Source of the DNA: an uncultured Neisseria sp.
Lineage (GTDB): Bacteria; Pseudomonadota; Gammaproteobacteria; Burkholderiales; Neisseriaceae
Length of the DNA stretch: 5,304 nucleotides
Assembly: GCA_937919795.1 (NCBI GenBank)
Contig: CALFOA010000276.1
Span: forward strand, 1 to 5,304
Direction: 5' to 3'
This document shows positions 1-5,304 of this stretch, in pieces. The number at the start of each line of letters is the position of its first letter. Within the stretch, counting starts at the first letter, position 1. The translations under genes were made by a program, and so were the position numbers. The notes below the pieces were generated by a model. It made no database searches. It was not told the origin of the DNA and saw only the letters and a program-made list of their open reading frames with translations.

Positions 1-121
1 CTGCGCCTTAGCTCAAAGAGAACGATTTTGTAAGCCGCTAAAGCGGCAACAGAATTGGTTCCGTACTACTTGTACTGTCTGCGGCTTGCTGCCTTGTGGC
101 AAAATAAGTTTTTCCGCTATA
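1..121. repeat. Correia repeat enclosed element (CREE/NEMIS), full-length type, left end outside the window
   Basis: This stretch closely follows the Correia element as I remember it from N. meningitidis and N. gonorrhoeae. Visible landmarks in order are GCCTTAGCTCAAAGAGAACG (5-24), a small stem-loop GCCGC-TAAA-GCGGC (34-47), the core CCGTACTA...GTACTGTCTGCGG (61-84), then GCCTTGT (91-97). The terminus TTCCGCTATA (112-121) is the reverse complement of the TATAGYGGA end typical of the family. About 120 bases are visible of the usual 150-160, so some 35 bases including the other terminus should lie left of position 1. The internal segment that is missing from the short form is present here. Known roles of the family are promoter activity at the ends, IHF binding and RNase III cleavage of transcripts; none is shown here. 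The element ends 45 bases before the aldehyde dehydrogenase start codon, so it could influence that gene. Confidence 0.8.
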
Positions 122-150
122 GCGTGAGCCGATTATAGGATAAAGCGCTT

Positions 151-156
151 GGGAGA
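151..156 (+). promoter_or_regulatory. Ribosome binding site deciding the start of the aldehyde dehydrogenase gene
   Basis: GGGAGA lies 9 bases before the ATG at 166, a near-ideal Shine-Dalgarno distance. It directly abuts an in-frame GTG at 157, which is too close for that start to use it. The only other purine run upstream of the GTG is AGGA (137-140), about 16 bases away. This favours ATG 166 over GTG 157. Confidence 0.6.
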
Positions 157-165
157 GTGCAACAG

Positions 166-1509
166 ATGTTCCGCAGTATCCATGTATTGAGTGGTGAAAC
201 CTTATTCGAACGTGCGCCGCAGCCTTATGCTGATTTTGCGCACGATTTGACTGAGTTGCGCTGCCGCCAGAGCCGTTTTGCCGCGTTGCCGGTAAACCGG
301 CGTGCTGCGCTGTTGCTGGAGTTGGCCGATAAGCTGGCGCGGGAACGCGATACGCTGGCGCAGATGGTGTGCCGCGAAGTAGGGCGCTGTTTGCGTGAAT
401 GCCAAGCGGAATTGGATAAATCGGTGGATTTAATCCGTTATTATGCCCACCTTTCGCCCGAATTGCTGGCGCATAAAACGATTGCCACCCAGGCGAGTTT
501 GAGCCAGGTGCGTTTTGAGCCTTTGGGCGTGGTGCTGGCGGTGATGCCGTGGAATTATCCGGTGTGGCAGGTATTGCGTTTTGCCATTCCCGCTTTGTGC
601 GCTGGCAATGCCTGCGTGGTGAAACCGGCGCCCAGCGTGGCGGGGGTGACTCAAGCACTGTTTGATTTAGTGGGCGACGATTTGCCGATGATGGTGGCGT
701 GGTTGCAGCCGGATGATGTGTTGCATGCGATTGAAGACTGCGATGCGCTGGCCTTTACCGGCTCTACCGATACCGGCCGTGTGCTGGCGGCGCAGGCAGG
801 CAGGAATTTGAAAAAATCGGTGTTGGAATTGGGCGGCAGTAATCCGTTTATCGTGCTGGCCGATGCCGATTTGGCACAGGCGGCGAAAGAGGCTTGCTAT
901 TCGCGTTTTCGCGATGCGGGGCAGTCGTGTAACGCGGCCAAGCGGATTATTGTGGAAGAAGCGGTGGCCGACCGCTTTACCGAATTGTTTTTAGCCGAAT
1001 GCAGCCGTTTGCAAACCGGCGATCCGATATTGCCGGATACCACTTTGGCGCCGCTGCACCGTGAGGATTTGCGTACCAAACTGCACGAACAGGTAATCGA
1101 TGCGCTGGCCAACGGCGCACGCGCTTTGTGCGGCGGCGAGATTCCGGCGGGGCAGGGCTGGTTTTATCCGGCCACCGTGTTGGCAGATGTGACCCCCGCC
1201 TGTCGTATTTATTATGAAGAAGTGTTCGGCCCGGTGGCGGTGTTGATGCGGGCGGCAGATGCCGAGGCGGCGATGGTACTGGCCAACGACAATCCTTTCG
1301 GCTTGGGCGCGGCGATTTATACCGCCGACGAACAAGCCGCTTGGCGTTATGCGGAAAAACTGCAAACCGGCGCGGTATTCATCAACCGCCACACCAGCAG
1401 CGATTTGCGACTGCCTTTCGGCGGGGTAAAAGCTTCCGGCTACGGCCGCGAGTTATCGGAATTCGGTTTGTACGAATTCGTCAATGTAAAATCTTATTGG
1501 CAAAAATAA
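166..1509 (+). CDS. sad: NAD(P)-dependent aldehyde dehydrogenase, succinate-semialdehyde dehydrogenase type (Sad/YneI-like)
   Basis: Predicted soluble cytoplasmic enzyme of 447 residues that oxidises an aldehyde to its acid, most likely succinate semialdehyde to succinate with NAD(P)+. Family hallmarks, numbered from ATG 166, are the MPWNYP motif with catalytic Asn130, the VVKPAPS cofactor-site Lys153, the Rossmann motif TGSTDTG (198-204), LELGG with general base Glu221, and the nucleophile Cys255 in GQSCNAAKR. EEVFGP (Glu352) and the C-terminal PFGGVKASGYGREL follow. The MPWNYPVWQVLR, GGSNPFIVL and GRELSEFGLYEF stretches are close to E. coli Sad (YneI, 462 residues) as I remember it, so that subfamily fits better than GabD. 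An in-frame GTG at 157 would add three residues but has a poorer ribosome binding site. The gene is intact, and the next gene starts one base after its stop. No GABA transaminase is in view, so the physiological aldehyde is inferred. Confidence 0.88.
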   Translation: MFRSIHVLSGETLFERAPQPYADFAHDLTELRCRQSRFAALPVNRRAALLLELADKLARERDTLAQMVCREVGRCLRECQAELDKSVDLIRYYAHLSPELLAHKTIATQASLSQVRFEPLGVVLAVMPWNYPVWQVLRFAIPALCAGNACVVKPAPSVAGVTQALFDLVGDDLPMMVAWLQPDDVLHAIEDCDALAFTGSTDTGRVLAAQAGRNLKKSVLELGGSNPFIVLADADLAQAAKEACYSRFRDAGQSCNAAKRIIVEEAVADRFTELFLAECSRLQTGDPILPDTTLAPLHREDLRTKLHEQVIDALANGARALCGGEIPAGQGWFYPATVLADVTPACRIYYEEVFGPVAVLMRAADAEAAMVLANDNPFGLGAAIYTADEQAAWRYAEKLQTGAVFINRHTSSDLRLPFGGVKASGYGRELSEFGLYEFVNVKSYWQK

Positions 1510-1510
1510 T

Positions 1511-2239
1511 ATGAATTATTTCAAAATAGTAGTGGCGGTGTGGCTGGCGTTTCCGTTGTCTGCCTGGGCGGCGGAGAAGATTTATTTCAATGAGCGTGGC
1601 CAGTTGCTGACCAACAGCAGTGCGGCGGCTTATGAGCGTCAGTATAATGCGGTGGGCGATCGGGCGAAGGTGCAGGATTTTTATTATCCGTCGAAAAAGA
1701 AGCATTCCGATCCGTATGAAGTGATGCTAACCGACGTAAAGGCTTTTGTGCCCAAACTACCGAACGGCACGCTGACTTTGTGGCATGACAACGGCAATAG
1801 AAAAATGGTCGCTGGCTACCGCAACGGCTTGCCGCATGGTATGTGGACCAATTGGTACCCTGAAGGCACTATGTCGGCGCAAATGCCTTATGTGAACGGT
1901 AAAACCGAAGGCACCGGCTCGCGCTATTATCGCAACGGCCGTAAAGAGAGCGAAATTCAGTTTCGTAACGATAAAGCCGAAGGGGTACACAAGCAATGGT
2001 ATCCGAGCGGTCGCCCGAAAAGTGAGAGCGTGATTCACAACGATCACGTGGTGCAAATGATTAGCTGGGAAGAAAGCGGCCGCCTTACTTCGGAATTAAG
2101 CATCAAAAACGGCAAACGCAGCGGCGTAGTGTTGGAATGGTATCCCGACGGCTCAAAGAAAACCGAAGCGGTTTATGAAGATGATGAACTGGTGGGGCGC
2201 AACCGCTGGGATGCCAACGGTGAGGTGTTGGAAGAATAA
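1511..2239 (+). CDS. Exported MORN_2-repeat protein (YwqK-like family)
   Basis: A 242-residue protein that starts with a signal peptide: Lys5, a hydrophobic core (residues 6-18) and a likely cleavage after A-W-A (residue 20). No lipobox Cys is present, so a soluble periplasmic or secreted protein is expected. From about residue 87 it is a run of 23-24-residue repeats with the pattern W-Y-x-(N/D/S)-G-x-x-x-x-E-x-x-(Y/F)-x-(N/D)-G-x-x-x-G. Units are at 87-110, 111-134, 135-158, 159-182, 183-205, 206-229 and a partial one at 230-242. This is the MORN_2/YwqK repeat. Databases often call such proteins 'YwqK family antitoxin', but nothing here supports an antitoxin role: it is exported and no toxin is adjacent. 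It begins one base after the aldehyde dehydrogenase stop with no clear Shine-Dalgarno, which suggests translational coupling. The ligand and role are unknown. Confidence 0.85.
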   Translation: MNYFKIVVAVWLAFPLSAWAAEKIYFNERGQLLTNSSAAAYERQYNAVGDRAKVQDFYYPSKKKHSDPYEVMLTDVKAFVPKLPNGTLTLWHDNGNRKMVAGYRNGLPHGMWTNWYPEGTMSAQMPYVNGKTEGTGSRYYRNGRKESEIQFRNDKAEGVHKQWYPSGRPKSESVIHNDHVVQMISWEESGRLTSELSIKNGKRSGVVLEWYPDGSKKTEAVYEDDELVGRNRWDANGEVLEE

Positions 2240-2261
2240 AGCGGTTTCAAGTGTTTAAAGT

Positions 2262-2300
2262 TAAATGCCTGTCTGAAAAGGTTTTTCAGACAGGCATTTA
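2262..2300 (+). terminator. DUS inverted-pair hairpin after the MORN_2 gene; weak or leaky terminator
   Basis: Two copies of the uptake sequence TGCCTGTCTGAA face each other (plus strand 2266-2277, minus strand 2285-2296). They form a perfect 18-bp stem (2262-2279 with 2283-2300) and a 3-base loop. It sits 22 bases after the stop of the MORN_2 gene, the usual place for neisserial DUS-pair terminators. No T-run follows; the next bases are TCAAGGAAGG, the ribosome binding site of the next gene. Termination is therefore probably incomplete. The DUS identity is secure, the terminator strength is inferred. Confidence 0.7.
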
Positions 2301-2302
2301 TC

Positions 2303-2310
2303 AAGGAAGG
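2303..2310 (+). promoter_or_regulatory. Ribosome binding site of the small membrane protein gene
   Basis: AAGGAAGG lies 4 bases before the ATG at 2315; counted from its first AAGG half the distance is 8. It begins two bases after the 3' arm of the DUS hairpin, so a folded hairpin would sit directly against the initiation site. It supports ATG 2315 as the true start. Confidence 0.6.
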
Positions 2311-2314
2311 TAAG

Positions 2315-2590
2315 ATGCTGACAGTATGCCTGATATGTACAATCGGTTATTTCATCGGTTGGTTGAGGATGATCCCCGCTTTTGCTCATCGAACACTCCT
2401 GCGCGGGTTGATGATGGCCACAGGTTGGCTTACCGTAACTTGGGGTGGTGTGCAGGTAGCCTCTGTAGCTGAGGCGGCACCGCACGACGGGGTAAAAATC
2501 ATAGCCGGAGCGGCGGCCTATATGCTGTTTTTAGCTGTGGTTTTTTACAATATAACAGAGTGGTTCAAAAAGCGGGCAAGTGACAGCTAA
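2315..2590 (+). CDS. Small three-helix inner-membrane protein, function unknown
   Basis: A 91-residue hydrophobic protein that I do not recognise. Likely membrane helices are at residues 3-20, 29-51 and 61-80. A short basic, aromatic loop with R18 and H25-R26 joins the first two. A small polar loop (E53 to K61, containing PHDG) joins the second and third. The C-terminal tail is charged (KKRASDS). By the positive-inside rule the basic C-terminus and the R18/R26/R30 loop should be cytoplasmic, which would put the N-terminus outside. Reality as a gene is supported by a strong ribosome binding site, a sensible topology and a DUS terminator 30 bases after the stop. There is no room for a promoter between the preceding hairpin and the start, so transcription must start upstream of the hairpin or read through it. 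Confidence 0.7.
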   Translation: MLTVCLICTIGYFIGWLRMIPAFAHRTLLRGLMMATGWLTVTWGGVQVASVAEAAPHDGVKIIAGAAAYMLFLAVVFYNITEWFKKRASDS

Positions 2591-2619
2591 CCTGCTATAG
2601 TGAAAACCTCAAATATAAT

Positions 2620-2660
2620 AATGCCTGTCTGAAAAAATTTCAGACAGGCATTTCTTCTTT
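2620..2660 (+). terminator. DUS inverted-pair intrinsic terminator, possibly bidirectional
   Basis: Two inverted uptake sequences (plus strand 2622-2633, minus strand 2639-2650) form a perfect 15-bp stem (2620-2634 with 2638-2652) around an AAA loop. The T-rich tail TTCTTCTTT (2652-2660) follows. It lies 30 bases after the stop of the small membrane protein gene. On the opposite strand the hairpin is followed by TATTATATTTG, also T-rich, so it may also stop transcripts leaving eda, which converge from the right. Confidence 0.8.
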
Positions 2661-2700
2661 ATTATCGTTTGATTATTTGGAAGCGTAAGAAGAGAGAGTG

Positions 2701-2794
2701 AAATCAATAAATAACTGATACAAGGTGGCGAACCGCAGACAGTACGAATAGTACGGCCAGGTGAGTCAACGCAGTAGCAGTTGTTTAGTGATTT
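2701..2794. repeat. Short, internally deleted Correia-like element next to the eda 3' end
   Basis: Read on the minus strand, this element carries GCGTTGACTCACC, then the core CCGTACTA...GTACTGTCTGCGG (minus strand of 2733-2756), then CACCTTGT. These are the same landmarks, in the same order, as a Correia element. About 50 bases between the first two landmarks are absent, as in the known 104-108 bp short form, and the missing part includes the GCTCAAAGAGAACG segment. Its core matches that of the repeat at 61-84 at 22 of 24 positions, in opposite orientation. The ends form a 17-bp inverted repeat with two mismatches (2701-2717 and 2778-2794) but lack the usual TATAGYGG terminus. By comparison of lengths the full element may run from about 2695 to 2800, abutting the eda stop codon. 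Confidence 0.65.
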
Positions 2795-2801
2795 TAACGG
2801 G

Positions 2802-3425
2802 TTATTTGCGCAAGGCTGAGGCTTCTTTAGCCAAGCGGGTGATGGTGGCCCAGTCTTGATTTTTCACCGCCTCTTTCGGGGTGAGCCATGAGCCGCCCAC
2901 GCACAATACGTTGGGCAGTTTCAGGTATTCGGGTGCGGTTTCCAAGCTAATGCCACCGGTGGGGCAGAATTTCACTTGCGGGAACGGGCCGTTGAGCGCT
3001 TTGAGCATTTCGCGGCCGCCGACCACTTCAGCGGGGAACAGTTTCAGTGTATCGATACCGTGCTCCAGCGCCAGCATCAGTTCGCCGGGGGTGGCGATGC
3101 CGGGAATCACGGCAATGCTGCTTTTTTCAGCGGCTTTGGCAAAGTTGATGTTGAAGCCGGGGCTGATGGCAAATACCGCGCCGGCGTCTTCTACTGCTTT
3201 AAGTTGCTCACCGTTAATCACGGTGCCGGCGCCGACAATCGCGCCTTTCACTTCTTTTTTGATCAACTCAATGGCTTTGATGCCGTGCTCGGTACGCAGG
3301 GTGATCTCGAGGGTAGGGATACCGCCTTCTACCAAGGCGTGCGCCAGATCAACAGCGGTGTGGATGTCGTCAATCGCTATTACCGGCACTACGGCGCCGG
3401 CGCTTAAAATATCGCGTGCATTCAT
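2802..3425 (-). CDS. eda: 2-Dehydro-3-deoxy-phosphogluconate (KDPG) aldolase
   Basis: Class I aldolase of the Entner-Doudoroff pathway. It splits KDPG into pyruvate and glyceraldehyde 3-phosphate through a Schiff base, in the cytoplasm. The 207-residue length matches the family (about 205-215). Key residues are the general base Glu40 and Arg44 in LEITLRT, Thr68 in IVGAGTV, FAISPG (85-90), the Schiff-base Lys128 in TLKLFPAE, and the phosphate-binding PTGGI (155-159) with GGSW (177-180). Most of these stretches are close to E. coli Eda as I remember it. The start is ATG with GGAG 8 bases upstream (plus-strand 3434-3437). It is the second gene after edd with an 85-base spacer that holds a DUS pair, so co-transcription is likely. 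Some Eda proteins also cleave 4-hydroxy-2-oxoglutarate; this cannot be judged here. Confidence 0.96.
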   Translation of the reverse strand: MNARDILSAGAVVPVIAIDDIHTAVDLAHALVEGGIPTLEITLRTEHGIKAIELIKKEVKGAIVGAGTVINGEQLKAVEDAGAVFAISPGFNINFAKAAEKSSIAVIPGIATPGELMLALEHGIDTLKLFPAEVVGGREMLKALNGPFPQVKFCPTGGISLETAPEYLKLPNVLCVGGSWLTPKEAVKNQDWATITRLAKEASALRK

Positions 3426-3454
3426 GTTGTTATCTCCGAAAATTGTTTGGTTTT

Positions 3455-3499
3455 TTCAGACAGGCATTTAAGGTTGAGTAGAGAAGATGCCTGTCTGAA
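3455..3499. repeat. DUS inverted pair with long loop in the edd-eda spacer
   Basis: Two uptake sequences (minus strand 3455-3466, plus strand 3488-3499) point away from each other. Their 13-bp arms (3455-3467 and 3487-3499) enclose a 19-base loop. In the other two pairs of this window the copies point toward each other with 3-base loops. In the edd-to-eda transcript this hairpin would be followed by AAAAAACC and not by a T-run, so it is not a classical intrinsic terminator. It could lower or stabilise downstream eda message, or serve only as an uptake signal. DUS identity is clear; any regulatory effect is inferred. Confidence 0.75.
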
Positions 3500-3510
3500 C
3501 GTATCAAAAA

Positions 3511-5304
3511 TTAAGAAAAATCACCGCCGAAGCTCATTGCGCCTTTTTCGGCGCTGCTGGTGATGCTGCGGAAACCGGCAAACAGTTCGCGGCCGATGCC
3601 GTGGCTGTTTTTGCTCAAATCCGGCTCGGGTATTTCGCGCTCGTTCCATTCTTTTTCGTCGACCAGTGCAATCAGTTCGCCGGTGAAAGAATCGAAACGG
3701 ATTAAGTCGCCGGTACGGATTTTGCCGATCCCGCCACCGAGCAGGGCTTCCGGGCTCATGTGGATGGCGGCGGGCACTTTACCCGAGGCGCCGGACATAC
3801 GGCCGTCGGTGACTAGTGCCACTTTAAAGCCGCGGTCGAGCAGAATGGCCAAGGGCGGGGTGAGTTTGTGCAGTTCGGGCATACCGTTGGCACGCGGGCC
3901 TTGGAAACGTACTACGCAGATAAAATCGCGTTCCAACTCGCCGCGTTCGAAAGCAGCCAACACTTCTCGCTGGTCGTTGAACACGATGGCGGGCGCTTCG
4001 ATCACGCGTTGGCTGTCTTTCACCGCCGAGATTTTAATCACGCCGCGGCCGATGTTGCCTTTCATCAGGCGCAGGCCGCCGTCGGGAGAGAAGGGGCGGC
4101 TGAACGGACGCAAAATGTCTTCGTCACGGCTTTCGGCCACCGCATCCTGCCATTGCAGTTTGCCGTCGAGCAGGAAAGGCTCTTGGGTGTAGGCAGCCAT
4201 GCCGCGGCCGACCACGGTGTCGACATCATCGTGCAGCAAGCCGTTGTTGCGCAGTTCGCGGATCACAAATGGCAGACCGCCGACTGCGGCAAAATGGTTC
4301 ACATCGGCCTGACCGTTGGGGTAAACGCGAATCAGCAGCGGAATAATGGAAGAGATTTCGTCGAAATCGTCCCAAGTGAGGATTACGCCGGCGGCTCGCG
4401 CCATCGCTACTAAGTGCATGGTGTGGTTGGTGGAGCCGCCGGTAGCCATCAGGCCGATAACCGCGTTCACAAACGATTTTTCACTCAGCATTTCGCCGAT
4501 CGGTTTGATGCTGCGGTTTTTCACGCCTTCGGCCAGGTGGGCGGCGGCATGACGGGTCAGCGCTTCACGCATCGGGGTGTAGGGATTGAAGAAAGCGGCG
4601 GCAGGCAAGTGCAAGCCCATCATTTCCATCAGCATTTGATTGGAATTGGCGGTGCCGTAGAAGGTACAGGTGCCGGGGCTGTGGTAAGAGCCCATTTCGC
4701 TTTCCAGCAAGGCTTCGCGGCCGACTTTACCTTCGGCAAACAATTGGCGGGTGCGCGCTTTTTCTTTGTTGCCGATGCCGCTGGCCATTGGGCCGGCGGG
4801 TACAAAAATACCGGGCAGGTGGCCGCAACTTAACGCGCCGATCACTAAACCGGGTACGATTTTGTCGCACACGCCGAAATATAAGGCACCGTCAAACATT
4901 TGGTGCGACAGCCCGACGGCGGTGCTCATCGCAATCACGTCGCGCGAGAACAGCGACAACTCCATGCCTTCGTAACCCTGGGTGATGCCGTCGCACATTG
5001 CGGGCGTACCGCCGGCCACTTGCGCGGTGGCGCCGTGTTTGCCCGCTTCTTCTTTTACCCAAGCCGGAAAGTCGGCAAACGGCTGATGGGCGGAAACCAT
5101 GTCGTTATAAGCGCTGATCATGCCCAGATTCGGTACGTTGGGTTTCAACATTTCGATTTTGATGGCGTTGGGCATGGCGGCATAACCGTGCGCCAGATTG
5201 GAACAGCCCAATTGGTCGCGCTCCACCCGGCCTTGGTTTTCGAGCGAGCGAATGCGTGCCAGATACGTTTCACGAGTAGGGCGGCTGCGCTCGATAATAC
5301 GCTC
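3511..5304 (-). CDS. edd: 6-Phosphogluconate dehydratase, N-terminus beyond the window edge
   Basis: Fe-S enzyme of the IlvD/Edd family that dehydrates 6-phosphogluconate to KDPG, the first committed Entner-Doudoroff step. The reading frame stays open to the right edge: the first 26 visible codons give ERIIERSRPTRETYLARI and so on, matching residues from about 10 onward of E. coli Edd (603 residues). Only about ten N-terminal residues should be missing. A GTG at 5224-5226 is an internal Val codon and not the start. Numbered from the first visible codon, the cluster-ligand cysteines are Cys34 (GCSNLAHG), Cys104 (PAMCDGITQG) and Cys213 (PGTCTFYGTANS). The metal-site CDKIVPG motif is at 146-152, and GRMSGASGKVP carries the family's catalytic Ser at about 504. 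The C-terminus (597 visible codons) is intact. The gene precedes eda in the same direction, the usual operon order. Confidence 0.96.
   Translation of the reverse strand, partial: ERIIERSRPTRETYLARIRSLENQGRVERDQLGCSNLAHGYAAMPNAIKIEMLKPNVPNLGMISAYNDMVSAHQPFADFPAWVKEEAGKHGATAQVAGGTPAMCDGITQGYEGMELSLFSRDVIAMSTAVGLSHQMFDGALYFGVCDKIVPGLVIGALSCGHLPGIFVPAGPMASGIGNKEKARTRQLFAEGKVGREALLESEMGSYHSPGTCTFYGTANSNQMLMEMMGLHLPAAAFFNPYTPMREALTRHAAAHLAEGVKNRSIKPIGEMLSEKSFVNAVIGLMATGGSTNHTMHLVAMARAAGVILTWDDFDEISSIIPLLIRVYPNGQADVNHFAAVGGLPFVIRELRNNGLLHDDVDTVVGRGMAAYTQEPFLLDGKLQWQDAVAESRDEDILRPFSRPFSPDGGLRLMKGNIGRGVIKISAVKDSQRVIEAPAIVFNDQREVLAAFERGELERDFICVVRFQGPRANGMPELHKLTPPLAILLDRGFKVALVTDGRMSGASGKVPAAIHMSPEALLGGGIGKIRTGDLIRFDSFTGELIALVDEKEWNEREIPEPDLSKNSHGIGRELFAGFRSITSSAEKGAMSFGGDFS

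Noticed and set aside
94..123. Possible promoter across the right Correia end (TTGTGG at 94-99, TATAGC at 118-123, 18-base gap)
   Set aside because: Each hexamer matches the sigma-70 consensus poorly, especially at the -35. Promoters at Correia ends are known, but these matches are too weak to call without transcript data.
991..1392. Open frames on the minus strand inside sad (991-1392, 38-658)
   Set aside because: They overlap the catalytic region of an intact dehydrogenase, give Arg/His-rich sequences without recognisable domains, and lack initiation signals.
1511..2590. Toxin-antitoxin pair formed by the YwqK-like gene and the small gene downstream
   Set aside because: The repeat protein carries a signal peptide, the small protein is a three-helix membrane protein without toxin motifs, and a hairpin separates them. 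Nothing beyond the database family name suggests such a system.
2596..2606. TATAGTGAAAA resembling a Correia terminus, just after the small membrane protein gene
   Set aside because: Only about seven bases match, and the DUS hairpin follows in place of the internal Correia sequence. It is likely chance in AT-rich spacer DNA.
2881..3471. Long open frame on the plus strand opposite eda, and similar ones opposite edd (3560-4192, 3868-4413, 4414-4833)
   Set aside because: They mirror strongly conserved enzymes on the other strand, have low-complexity Ser/Pro or His/Gly-rich translations and no convincing ribosome binding sites. They are antisense shadows of GC-rich codons.
5224..5226. GTG as the start of edd
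   Set aside because: The frame stays open to the window edge and the 26 codons upstream match the conserved Edd N-terminal region (IIERSR...TY/AYLARI). The GTG is an internal Val codon.

Overview
The window looks like chromosomal DNA from a Neisseriaceae bacterium, probably a commensal Neisseria. All three hairpins between genes are built from inverted copies of TGCCTGTCTGAA. I recognise this as the 'wadDUS' dialect of the neisserial DNA uptake sequence, described for N. wadsworthii and N. shayeganii. Two intergenic stretches also resemble Correia repeat enclosed elements (CREE/NEMIS), small non-autonomous repeats typical of Neisseria. The organism call rests on these repeats and on Entner-Doudoroff genes, which are central to sugar use in this genus. 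Species level is inference.

Left half, plus strand (1-2660). The window opens inside a Correia-like repeat that ends at 121. Next comes an NAD(P)-dependent aldehyde dehydrogenase of the Sad/YneI succinate-semialdehyde type (166-1509). One base after its stop lies a gene for an exported protein of tandem 24-residue MORN_2 (YwqK-like) repeats (1511-2239), so the two are very likely co-transcribed. A perfect 18-bp DUS hairpin (2262-2300) follows. Immediately after it come the ribosome binding site and the gene of a 91-residue, three-helix membrane protein of unknown function (2315-2590). A second DUS hairpin with a T-rich tail (2620-2660) closes this block. It lies between convergent genes and may serve both strands.

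Intergenic stretch (2661-2801). This holds a second, shorter Correia-like element (about 2701-2794). It carries the same 24-bp core in opposite orientation, lacks the internal segment of the full-length form, and ends a few bases from the eda stop codon.

Right half, minus strand (2802-5304). Here lies an edd-eda operon. 6-Phosphogluconate dehydratase (edd) enters from the right edge and lacks only its extreme N-terminus. KDPG aldolase (eda) follows after an 85-base spacer. Together they convert 6-phosphogluconate to pyruvate and glyceraldehyde 3-phosphate. The spacer holds a third DUS pair with the opposite geometry (long loop, no T-tract), which fits an element that does not fully terminate transcription.

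I found no tRNA, rRNA, CRISPR array, transposase or obvious novel multi-gene system. The most notable signals are the repeat architecture and two uncharacterised envelope-type proteins.
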